DNA of 6,558 nt from CAZHFA01 sp964534945 (GTDB taxonomy: Bacteria; Bdellovibrionota_C; UBA2361; CAKMMH01), in NCBI GenBank assembly GCA_964534945.1, contig CAZHSB010000068.1, forward strand, positions 1-6,558. The letters run 5' to 3'. A program made the translations under genes and the position numbers. The notes beneath the pieces are model-generated. The model saw only the letters and a list, made by a program, of their open reading frames with translations, was not told where the DNA came from and ran no database searches. This document shows, one piece after another, positions 1-5,754 of this stretch. Positions within the stretch are counted from its first letter, which is position 1, and each line of letters begins with the position of its first letter.

Positions 1-51
1 TAAACAATAATAGCCTTTTATACAGTGAAAAAGATAGAAAGCTTACACAAG

Positions 52-84
52 CTGGCGGAAAGAACGAAACATTCTTTCTGCCAG
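52..84. repeat. 13-bp inverted repeat (hairpin) downstream of the last small ORF
   Basis: Arms 52-64 and 72-84 pair over 13 positions with one G-U wobble (plus-strand sense) and enclose a 7-nt loop. A weaker 5-bp hairpin (40-44 with 49-53) abuts it. The flanks are the wrong way round for a classical intrinsic terminator: on the minus strand the T-rich tract precedes the stem, and on the plus strand an A-rich tract follows it. It may be a structured end of a mobile element, an RNA-stabilising hairpin or a weak terminator. The rest of 1-192 shows no convincing gene. Confidence 0.5.
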
Positions 85-120
85 ATCAAAAAAAATAAAA
101 CAGTAAATGCCTTCTTAATT

Positions 121-136
121 AGTAAAAATTTTTACT
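121..136. repeat. 16-bp perfect AT palindrome, core shared with 3820-3833
   Basis: AGTAAAAATTTTTACT is a perfect palindrome. Its minus-strand 15-mer AGTAAAAATTTTTAC occurs again at 3820-3834, just downstream of the trpB stop. A second small inverted repeat (TGTAAA/TTTACA, 138-151) follows directly. Both copies lie 3' of an ORF, which would suit a 3' processing or termination site, but a perfect palindrome could equally be an operator. The A+T richness makes chance recurrence possible. Confidence 0.35.
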
Positions 137-192
137 TGTAAAAAAATTTACAGAAATCAAAAAAGCATACTACAACAATGGTAAGCAATACG

Positions 193-306
193 CTAGTTCC
201 AACATTCTGTGCAAACGACGTTACATCCGTAATCAACACTAGACACGAATGCCAAACTACTAGCATCATGCGTGACACCAATTGCAAGTGATAAAATGTG
301 TCTCAT
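193..306 (-). pseudogene. 37-codon ORF ending at CX3CX2C-W-N: probable 5' stub of a radical SAM gene, or a small Cys peptide
   Basis: The start chosen is the ATG at 306, because AGAAAGAGG (324-316) sits 9 nt upstream. An open frame extends to 381 without a comparable ribosome binding site. Cys28, Cys32 and Cys35 form CX3CX2C, with Asn after the first Cys and Trp-Asn after the last. This copies the cluster motif of the neighbouring intact enzyme (CNIRCRHCYN against CNVVCTECWN), at almost the same distance from the start (C25 there, C28 here). The simplest reading is the N-terminal stub of another radical SAM gene, cut by TAG immediately after the 4Fe-4S motif; no downstream homology is seen in 1-192. 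The alternative is a short Cys-containing precursor peptide next to its maturase. The ORF itself is well supported, but which of these it represents is not settled. Confidence 0.5.
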
Positions 307-383
307 AATAATATACCTCTTTCTAGAAATTTGAAAAATATATGGTGAGAAAACCATTATCCACCATATTCTCCACATCAATA

Positions 384-1691
384 CTATTTAGACGTAATAA
401 TCCCAGCAATAAACAAAGCATTTAACATGTCTTTATATTCAACACCTAAGGAATAAAAAGTCTCTGCATTATAAGACATTCCTACATATAGTGAGTTCAA
501 AAATGCGTGCATCTCTTTGTCAATAACTTGGAATATTCCATCATCTGTCAAAATTGAACAACACCCATTTTCTTCTCTCGAAATATGTGATTTTACAACA
601 AAGTTTCCAACTAAGATTGTAGGTGTAAAATCTTCAGACCTTTTTCTAAAGACTTTCTCATAATCATCAACAGCATTCAAATTCATGAGAAAATCTTCCT
701 TATTGGAATTTTGTAACGCGCGATATCGACAACCACCGAAACAATGTCCAAATATTTTACAAGACTGACACTTAACAGATACCCTTGAATAGCATCTCCA
801 AGAATTCATTTTTTTCCAAATATCTGAAAGCTCAGAATCAACAATAGATCCAAAGTTTTCATGAAAACTAGGACACGCTCTAACATTACCAGCAGGATCT
901 ATCACAGCCATGGTAACGCCAGCACCACAATTTTTCTTTGCAAAGAATAAAGCATCATCCCCAATTTCTGGAATAATACAATGTGGTAAAGGCATAGATA
1001 CCTTGATCTCTTTTTTCAACAGTTTAGACGTATAAATTATATCTTTACATAAAGATACAATTTGTTCTCTGGTTAGTTGTAATTCAGAAAAATCTAAATC
1101 TGCCGATGGACATTCTGCTGATGCAGCGGACATCTCTCTAACACCAAGTTTATGCAAAAACTTAAAAGTTTCCACAAGCTCTGGAAAGTTAATAGTTGAT
1201 ACCACCGTATTTGTAGCGACAGTAAATCCTCTTTGTAAACATAATTTAATTCCATCAACGGTACGTGCATGTGCACCAACTGTTTGTGCTATTTTGTCAT
1301 GCGTTTCTGAACTAAAACTCATAATTGATGCCAAAATACCACGAACTCTAAACTCAAATAGATCATCCAAAATTTCGTTGGTAATCAAGGTTAAATTAGA
1401 GTTAATAGAAACTCTAATATTACAATCATGAGCAACCTTAACTAGGTATTTTACCACTCTATAATTAAGAAACGGCTCACCTCCAGTTAATACAATATCA
1501 GCAATACCATATTTTACACACTGCTCAATTACCCTTTTTGCACACGTGATATCCATAATTGCATAACGATGATTCTCTTTAGAACAACCATTATAACAAT
1601 GCCGGCATCTAATGTTGCAATTTCCTGTTACTTCAATTTGAATTAAATTGGGTGCGGTTAATTCATAACAAAATTGTTGATCTTTACACAT
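384..1691 (-). CDS. Radical SAM/SPASM enzyme with C-terminal PqqD-like region, putative peptide maturase
   Basis: This 435-residue enzyme is predicted to cleave S-adenosylmethionine reductively to start radical chemistry, probably on a peptide, in the cytosol. C25, C29 and C32 form the CX3CX2C site for the radical SAM 4Fe-4S cluster, and GGEP follows at 70-73. The SPASM domain (about 255-325) keeps C255 (CGAG), C273 (ACP), C308, C311, C317 and C321 (CFGGC), enough for auxiliary clusters. Residues about 365-435 resemble the PqqD-like peptide-recognition tail of many SPASM maturases (an SREEnG stretch near 371). The ATG at 1691 has AGAAGGG about 14 nt upstream, a long spacing, but there is no in-frame alternative start. 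A promoter-like pair lies at 1766-1795. Substrate unknown. The class is secure; the peptide-maturase role is inferred from domain architecture. Confidence 0.93.
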   Translation of the reverse strand: MCKDQQFCYELTAPNLIQIEVTGNCNIRCRHCYNGCSKENHRYAIMDITCAKRVIEQCVKYGIADIVLTGGEPFLNYRVVKYLVKVAHDCNIRVSINSNLTLITNEILDDLFEFRVRGILASIMSFSSETHDKIAQTVGAHARTVDGIKLCLQRGFTVATNTVVSTINFPELVETFKFLHKLGVREMSAASAECPSADLDFSELQLTREQIVSLCKDIIYTSKLLKKEIKVSMPLPHCIIPEIGDDALFFAKKNCGAGVTMAVIDPAGNVRACPSFHENFGSIVDSELSDIWKKMNSWRCYSRVSVKCQSCKIFGHCFGGCRYRALQNSNKEDFLMNLNAVDDYEKVFRKRSEDFTPTILVGNFVVKSHISREENGCCSILTDDGIFQVIDKEMHAFLNSLYVGMSYNAETFYSLGVEYKDMLNALFIAGIITSK

Positions 1692-1721
1692 AGTATAATT
1701 ACATACCCTTCTACCTAAAAA

Positions 1722-1734
1722 AAAACCTTAACTT
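1722..1734 (-). promoter_or_regulatory. Repeated leader motif AAGTTAAGGTTTT
   Basis: The minus-strand 13-mer lies 31-43 nt upstream of the radical SAM start. It recurs exactly at 3294-3282, 59-71 nt upstream of the peptidase start. A shorter version, TTAAGGTTT, lies at 1914-1906, upstream of the stub ATG at 1883. Three of the minus-strand starts therefore share it, which suggests a common leader or regulatory element. Alternatively it is residue of a common duplicated flank. Confidence 0.3.
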
Positions 1735-1765
1735 GTAAGCAATCTACCCTACAATGTTTATTGCA

Positions 1766-1795
1766 TATATATTTTTTTTTTGCAACCTAAATCAA
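1766..1795 (-). promoter_or_regulatory. Candidate sigma-70 promoter for the radical SAM gene
   Basis: TTGATT (1795-1790) and TATATA (1771-1766) are separated by 18 nt that include an A10 tract on the minus strand. Each hexamer matches consensus at four of six positions. This would give a leader of about 70 nt before the ATG at 1691. It is a pattern match only, in A+T-rich DNA. Confidence 0.35.
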
Positions 1796-1802
1796 CGAAC
1801 AA

Positions 1803-1865
1803 ATTAAGGGACACGCACTTTTTTTAAATGAATCTATAAAAATCGGTGGGTATCCAATCTTTTTT
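1803..1865. repeat. REP/MITE-like element, left copy (single unit)
   Basis: Positions 1808-1865 match 6466-6523 at 56 of 58 positions, in the same orientation. The unit has imperfect inverted ends: GGACACGCAC (1809-1818) against GTGGGTATCC (1846-1855), pairing at 8 of 10 positions around an A+T-rich centre. GGGGACA/TGTCC-type ends resemble the palindromes mobilised by REP-associated IS200-like (RAYT) transposases; this family link is from general knowledge, and no transposase is present. The element ends a minus-strand reading frame at its right edge. Confidence 0.75.
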
Positions 1866-1883
1866 GAGAGGCTCATCATTCAT
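1824..1883 (-). pseudogene. Orphan 5' gene stub running into the repeat element
   Basis: AAAGGAG (1897-1891) stands 7 nt before an ATG at 1883, the strongest ribosome binding site in the window. The frame encodes MNDEPLKKDWIPTDFYRFI and then TAA. Only the first six codons lie outside the repeat, and the rest is element sequence read by chance. This is best explained as the start of a gene that the element interrupted, or that recombination separated from its body. A real 19-residue peptide is possible but less likely, because most of it would be repeat-encoded. The original gene cannot be identified from six codons. Confidence 0.5.
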
Positions 1884-1918
1884 AATGATTCTCCTTTATA
1901 AAAAGAAACCTTAAAACT

Positions 1919-1939
1919 AAAAAAACATTTCTTATGTTT
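1919..1939 (-). terminator. Weak candidate terminator after the peptidase gene
   Basis: On the minus strand AAACAT, a 5-nt loop and ATGTTT (1939-1923) are followed by a short T run. It lies about 45-60 nt past the peptidase stop. The stem is only six mostly A-T pairs, so termination strength is doubtful. Confidence 0.25.
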
Positions 1940-1981
1940 AAAAAATATTTTTAACAATCTAAAATTCAACACAAAAATCTT

Positions 1982-3223
1982 TTAATATGAAAGTTCTACC
2001 ATCTCTTTTAATGATTTTTCATAAATTTTTATAAAGCAATCATTTACTTCATCTTCGCTTTTTATATCTTTTAATAAATTTACTAACTTTAAAAATTTTT
2101 CTTTCTTATAATTTTCTATTAAATACTTTATAAATAGTCCTGCTAATGTTCTTGATTTCGTTTCTGGAATATTTTTATTAAAAAGCATTTCAACGTTTTT
2201 ATCATCTAAATCTTTAAAAATAAAATTATCCGAAACATATGTTGCAAATCCATTTATAAACCAATAAGGAATATTTTTATTTTTGTTTAGAAAATTGTAT
2301 AAAATTATTTCTCCAACTGCCTTTTTAATAGTTTTTAAGTAATAATCTTTTTTAATAAAATTTATTGAACAGTCATACACTAATAAAGTTATTTTATTAT
2401 TTTCTATATTAGCATATGTAGGAATCACGACACCTTTAGTGTTATTATCATTTTCATATTTTTGATTATCACTTATACAGTCTAATTCAATTTCTATATT
2501 TTGAAACTCATCATTAGAAAATTCTTCATATTCTTTTTTGTATTTTTCTATTTTTTCTTTTAATTCTTTTTTAAAAGATAGTTCTGAAAACTTTTCATTT
2601 GAAATTTGATTTTCTTCACACATTTCTTCTAGGATTTCATTTGGAGTTTTCCCGTATATATTATTAAAATTTTCATATATTTCTTTTTCTGATTTTATAT
2701 TTCTTAAACTTATAAAAAAATTTATTAATTTTTCTTTTCTATATTTGTCAAAAATATATTCAATAAATATTCCCCCACCCATATACCAAAGATAGCTATT
2801 AGCATTTTTATCAAACAATGTATTTATATTATCACAAGTATTTCCAATTTGTTTTGCTAAAAATACTGCAATTCCTTCACTTAACCACTTAGGAATACAA
2901 CTTCTAAAATTAACAAAATGATTAAAGTAAATATGAGCTAGCTCATGTTTTAAAATCTTTAAATATTTTCTTTTATTATATATTTCTTTTATCTTGTCTT
3001 GTTCTATTGCTATAATCATTCCACAATATGAAATAGCATTTGCAACAACATAATCTTCTTTAAAACCTGATATTTGACGATACATTTCTTGATTTGGAAC
3101 GATGAAGAAAGATAATTTTTCATCTTTGTAATTAACCTCAAAAAAATCATCATATTCTTTTAATGTTTTTTCGATTTCTTCTTGGTATTCGCATTGGTCT
3201 AATGCAGAAATGGTATAGAACAT
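1982..3223 (-). CDS. Peptidase_MA-like HExxH metallopeptidase with a duplicated, catalytically dead second domain
   Basis: This 413-residue protein has no signal peptide or membrane segment, so it is probably cytosolic. In the first domain H93, E94 and H97 form HELAH, and E116 in WLSEG is the expected third zinc ligand, the pattern of gluzincin Peptidase_MA-type proteins. The second half repeats the domain: residues 88-117 align without gaps to 296-325 (offset 208). There all four key positions are changed: H93 to K301, E94 to A302, H97 to E305 and E116 to N324, while the WxxxG frame (113-117) remains. A Lys/Glu-rich linker (about 215-240) joins them. TTAGGAG (3235-3229), 5 nt before the ATG, fixes the start. 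The gene is visibly more A+T-rich than its neighbours, suggesting separate ancestry. Substrate unknown; leader-peptide cleavage is only a contextual guess. Confidence 0.85.
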   Translation of the reverse strand: MFYTISALDQCEYQEEIEKTLKEYDDFFEVNYKDEKLSFFIVPNQEMYRQISGFKEDYVVANAISYCGMIIAIEQDKIKEIYNKRKYLKILKHELAHIYFNHFVNFRSCIPKWLSEGIAVFLAKQIGNTCDNINTLFDKNANSYLWYMGGGIFIEYIFDKYRKEKLINFFISLRNIKSEKEIYENFNNIYGKTPNEILEEMCEENQISNEKFSELSFKKELKEKIEKYKKEYEEFSNDEFQNIEIELDCISDNQKYENDNNTKGVVIPTYANIENNKITLLVYDCSINFIKKDYYLKTIKKAVGEIILYNFLNKNKNIPYWFINGFATYVSDNFIFKDLDDKNVEMLFNKNIPETKSRTLAGLFIKYLIENYKKEKFLKLVNLLKDIKSEDEVNDCFIKIYEKSLKEMVELSY

Positions 3224-3244
3224 AAGACTCCTAATAGAAATAAT

Positions 3245-3276
3245 GTGAAGGAGAAAAACAAAGATTCCTCCTTCAC
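3245..3276 (-). repeat. 9-bp hairpin in the peptidase leader
   Basis: GTGAAGGAG (3245-3253) pairs perfectly with CTCCTTCAC (3268-3276) across a 14-nt loop, 22 nt upstream of the peptidase ATG. No good U tract follows on the minus strand. The stem contains an extra Shine-Dalgarno-like AAGGAGG, so it could influence translation or end the upstream transcript weakly. Confidence 0.4.
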
Positions 3277-3287
3277 TGGTTAAAACC

Positions 3288-3306
3288 TTAACTTTTAGAA
3301 AGTTAA
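3288..3306. repeat. 8-bp perfect hairpin overlapping the leader motif
   Basis: TTAACTTT (3288-3295) and AAAGTTAA (3299-3306) form a perfect 8-bp stem with a 3-nt loop. It overlaps the AAGTTAAGGTTTT motif shared with the radical SAM leader. The copy at 1722-1734 has no such partner arm. The function is unknown. Confidence 0.35.
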
Positions 3307-3322
3307 AGTATCATTAAAAACA

Positions 3323-3433
3323 TCAATCCATGCAGGGATCGCATTTACTTAAATCGCAATAACAATTACAAGAGAAGCACTCGCAATTGTTTTGTATCAA
3401 TTTGAATTGTAATAAGTCCTCCGAATTCCTCAC
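3323..3433 (-). CDS. Possible 36-residue seven-cysteine mini-protein (start uncertain)
   Basis: The frame ending at TGA 3325-3323 has seven cysteines in its last 20 residues, spaced C-x-C-x2-C-x-C-x-C-x4-C-x2-C (C17, C19, C22, C24, C26, C31, C34) and ending MD. Such density is unlikely by chance, and all seven codons are TGC/TGT. The only ordinary start is GTG at 3433, giving MRNSEDLLQF at the N-terminus, but AGGAG there is almost fused to the GTG. A better GGAGGA (3422-3417) has no well-placed in-frame start. It overlaps the tail of the decayed SPASM gene in another frame. It could be a Cys-rich RiPP precursor, a metal-binding peptide or a frameshifted gene tail. The codon pattern is seen; the role is inference. 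Confidence 0.4.
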   Translation of the reverse strand: MRNSEDLLQFKLIQNNCECFSCNCYCDLSKCDPCMD

Positions 3434-3778
3434 TCCTAATTTTTCTAATCAGAAGTTTAAGTTTCCCTTTAAGTGGCAATTTCTTTGCCTCTATGTTTTG
3501 AGAATCCTTACTAAAAAAACTGCAACTTTTGATGAAGCTTTGAAGTTCATCAAAGGATCACCTGCCTTTGAATCACCTGAAACACGCTCATCTGATCTCC
3601 AATCGATCATCCGACCCCAAACAGCTTTAATCCCTTCTTCTAATACTGAAGCATATTCCACATTAGAATTAGGGTACGGACGCATTCTTCCTCCACTACT
3701 TATCATAGCAAAAGAACTTCCAGCTCCACAACGCTTATTTTCACCAAAAGTCATATCATCAAAAACTGAGACACACAC
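3366..3778 (-). pseudogene. Decayed 3' fragment of a second radical SAM/SPASM gene
   Basis: The 95-codon frame 3778-3491 matches the SPASM region of the intact enzyme. CGAG is shared, FDDMTFGENKR resembles the segment before it, and the run from GAGSS to ERVS follows that enzyme's residues about 256-305. The radical SAM core is absent, and the frame starts at a GTG without a ribosome binding site, two codons after an in-frame stop. Apart from the Cys of CGAG, the SPASM cysteines are gone (the CP cysteine is Tyr; the later pair sites are Ser/Gly). The frame stops at 3491, but a one-base slip in the A7 run 3513-3519 continues it to TAA at 3368-3366. That second frame carries IRSEEFGGLI, like the intact enzyme's PqqD-like ISREENGCC. 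The fragment is probably non-functional. Remnant status is well supported; the frameshifted tail is less certain. Confidence 0.7.
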
Positions 3779-3799
3779 AAATATTTAAATATGAGAGAG

Positions 3800-3839
3800 G
3801 AGAGAATAAAAAACTTTGTGTAAAAATTTTTACTCTCTC
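3800..3839 (-). repeat. 13-bp hairpin containing the shared AT palindrome, downstream of trpB
   Basis: Arms 3800-3812 and 3827-3839 pair over 13 positions with one G-U wobble (minus-strand sense) and enclose 14 nt. The palindrome GTAAAAATTTTTAC (3820-3833) overlaps one arm and is shared with 122-135. The hairpin begins 38 nt after the trpB stop, a natural terminator position. No U run follows the 3' arm on the minus strand, so termination would be weak or Rho-assisted. Confidence 0.4.
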
Positions 3840-3877
3840 TTAATACCGTTCCAAAAGTTTTTATATCTTATTTTCCA

Positions 3878-5110
3878 TTATATGCATTGATTAAAATAAT
3901 CTTCATCTTTCTGGCTAAAAGACATAATGTAATCTACATCTTTATCCCCTCTTCCAGATAAATTAACAAGTATAGATTTTTTTTGTTTTTCTCTTGCTAA
4001 TTTTATTGCAAATGCTAATGCATGAGAGCTTTCTAAAGCAGGAATAATTCCTTCATATTTGCTTAACATAAAAAATGCTTCTACTGCTTCTTTATCGCTA
4101 CAACCAACATATTTTACTCTTCCTATATCATGCAAATAAGCATGTTCTGGACCAACACTAGGATAATCAAGCCCGCTTGCAACTGAATATACAGGAGCAG
4201 GTTCACCATTTTGAGACTGAATAAGATAACTTTTAAACCCATGCAAAATTCCTTCCTTACCATAAATCAGAGATGCCGCATTTTCTCCATTTTTTTCACC
4301 TTTTCCCAATGGCTCAACACCAATAAGTTGGACATTATCTGCTAAGAAAGGAAAAAACAATCCAATTGAGTTAGATCCTCCCCCTACGCAAGCACACAAC
4401 AAATCAGGCAATTCGCCTGTCATATCTAAAAATTGTTCTCTTGCTTCTTCTCCAACAACTTTTTGAAAATCTCTCACCATCATCGGAAATGGATGAGGTC
4501 CAAGAGCAGAACCTATACAATATAATGAATTCTCATAATCTTTAAGATATGCATTAAATGCAGAATCTACTGCTTCCTTTAAAGTTCTTAATCCATCTTT
4601 CACACAAATAATCTTTGCACCTAAAATTTTCATTTTAGTGACATTACTAGCTTGTTTTTCAATATCAACTTCCCCCATATGAATTTCACACTCAAGCCCT
4701 AAGTAAGTAGCGACTGTTGCTAACGCCACACCATGTGATCCTGCTCCCGTTTCAGCAATTAATTTTTTTTTGCCTAAATATTTCGCCAACATTCCTTCCC
4801 CCATACAATGATTTATTTTGTGTGATCCTGTATGATTCAAGTCTTCTCTTTTTAAATATATTTGACAATTTCCTCCAAGCTTTTCAGATAAATTTTTGCA
4901 ATAATATATTGGAGTCGGCCTTCCCTGATAATGCTTTCTTACATAGCGAAGTTCATTTATAAAACTTGGCATTTTTCTAATTTCTTCATATCCTTTTGCA
5001 ATATTATCAAAAACTACTTTTAATTTTTCTGGCAAATAACTTCCACCATAAGTTCCAAAAAACCCATCTTTATTCGGAAATTCATTTATATAATTTTTAA
5101 AATCTCTCAT
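3878..5110 (-). CDS. trpB: Tryptophan synthase beta-subunit family PLP enzyme (divergent)
   Basis: TrpB condenses indole with L-serine through a PLP aminoacrylate, normally with TrpA. The 410 residues match the usual length. LKREDLNHTGSHKIN holds the PLP lysine K98. E120 (AETGAG) is the catalytic glutamate, GGGSN (243-247) the phosphate loop, D315 (GLDYPSVGP) the serine-contacting aspartate, and IIPALESSHA (355-364) and NLSGRGDKD (383-391) complete the fold. Conserved sites are altered: GAGQHG is GAGSHG (S125), the usual NN..GQ after the PLP lysine is NH..GE, QSPNV/QALNV is QASNV, and GGR near the N-terminus is GGS. No trpA or other trp gene is present. AAAGGA stands 5 nt before the ATG; no T-box or leader peptide is seen. 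It may be ordinary TrpB or a specialised beta-replacement enzyme. The family is certain, the exact substrate is not. Confidence 0.93.
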   Translation of the reverse strand: MRDFKNYINEFPNKDGFFGTYGGSYLPEKLKVVFDNIAKGYEEIRKMPSFINELRYVRKHYQGRPTPIYYCKNLSEKLGGNCQIYLKREDLNHTGSHKINHCMGEGMLAKYLGKKKLIAETGAGSHGVALATVATYLGLECEIHMGEVDIEKQASNVTKMKILGAKIICVKDGLRTLKEAVDSAFNAYLKDYENSLYCIGSALGPHPFPMMVRDFQKVVGEEAREQFLDMTGELPDLLCACVGGGSNSIGLFFPFLADNVQLIGVEPLGKGEKNGENAASLIYGKEGILHGFKSYLIQSQNGEPAPVYSVASGLDYPSVGPEHAYLHDIGRVKYVGCSDKEAVEAFFMLSKYEGIIPALESSHALAFAIKLAREKQKKSILVNLSGRGDKDVDYIMSFSQKDEDYFNQCI

Positions 5111-5168
5111 ATTTTTCCTTTACTAAAACTAAAATTTTTCCAGATATAGCCCTACTAATTCTTTCCCT

Positions 5169-5198
5169 ATAGTAAAATATGGGATAAAAAATAGTAAA
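5169..5198 (-). promoter_or_regulatory. Candidate promoter upstream of trpB
   Basis: TTTACT (5198-5193) and TACTAT (5174-5169) are 18 nt apart in the 170-nt gap between ybaK and trpB. Each matches consensus at four of six positions and would place the transcript start about 50 nt before the ATG. The gap length supports a separate trpB transcript. The match is weak. Confidence 0.3.
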
Positions 5199-5280
5199 TT
5201 TAGTGACTATATTCAGAAACTACGTATTTTTTATTTAAAGAATAGACAATGAAAAACTTACAAATGAAATTCAATATTTT

Positions 5281-5754
5281 TTAACAAATATCACAAACAA
5301 TTCCAGAAGATATTTTTATTAAATCTTCATTAGATATTTCTAAGGATTTATCATTATCCCCCACTCCACAATAAACACGAGAAATTTGTGATATTTTTTT
5401 ATCAAACAAAACTTTTATGGTTGAATCCAATGGTATTGGTGAAAGCCCTCCTAAGTCATAAGCAAACTTTGATGCTAACTCATCAAGTTTTGCTAACCTT
5501 ATAGCCTTCCGTTTTACCCCCATCGCACTTGCAAGCTTTTTATAATCTACTTTATCTAAAGCATTTATAACTACAAAATAATAATCGGCGTTTACGACAA
5601 ACGCCAACGTTTTAAAGCCACAAGTGTAATCATAATCAACCTTCCTTTTTACATCATCAACAGTATAAACCTTGTCATGTTGATGTATTACATAAACAAT
5701 ATTTTTCTCATCTAATAATTTTTTTATAGCATCAAACGCTTTACTTTTTTTCAC
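5281..5754 (-). CDS. YbaK/ProX-family aminoacyl-tRNA deacylase
   Basis: Free-standing YbaK-family proteins hydrolyse mischarged tRNA, typically Cys-tRNA(Pro) or Ala-tRNA(Pro), in the cytosol. The 157 residues are full length. K48 in FKTLAF corresponds to the invariant family lysine. The yFVVINALDKVDYKKLA stretch (about 59-75), GGLSP (102-106), VLFDKKI (115-121) and the CGVGDNDKSLEIS segment (129-141) follow the family order. The start is GTG at 5754, the only plausible one: an in-frame stop lies six codons upstream. It overlaps the methyltransferase end by 14 nt, so translation was probably coupled to that gene. With the upstream gene now truncated, its expression may be altered. The exact tRNA substrate is not determinable, so no gene symbol is assigned. 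Confidence 0.88.
   Translation of the reverse strand: MKKSKAFDAIKKLLDEKNIVYVIHQHDKVYTVDDVKRKVDYDYTCGFKTLAFVVNADYYFVVINALDKVDYKKLASAMGVKRKAIRLAKLDELASKFAYDLGGLSPIPLDSTIKVLFDKKISQISRVYCGVGDNDKSLEISNEDLIKISSGIVCDIC

Noticed and set aside
52..84. Intrinsic terminator
   Set aside because: The stem is good, but the T tract lies on the wrong side for either transcription direction; kept only as a hairpin.
307..381. N-terminal extension of the 37-codon ORF to 381
   Set aside because: No ribosome binding site supports the upstream ATGs, while AGAAAGAGG sits correctly before the ATG at 306.
1094..1279. 61-codon minus-strand frame inside the radical SAM gene
   Set aside because: It is an alternative frame of a well-supported gene, with no ribosome binding site or recognisable features.
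3387..3788. 133-codon plus-strand open frame
   Set aside because: It lies opposite the SPASM remnant, whose minus-strand translation matches a known domain. The plus frame has no recognisable motif.
4717..4962. 81-codon plus-strand frame opposite trpB
   Set aside because: It is a shadow of the conserved trpB coding sequence.
5111..5280. T-box or trp leader attenuator ahead of trpB
   Set aside because: No T-box AGGGTGG motif, no Trp-rich leader peptide and no convincing terminator/antiterminator pair could be seen.
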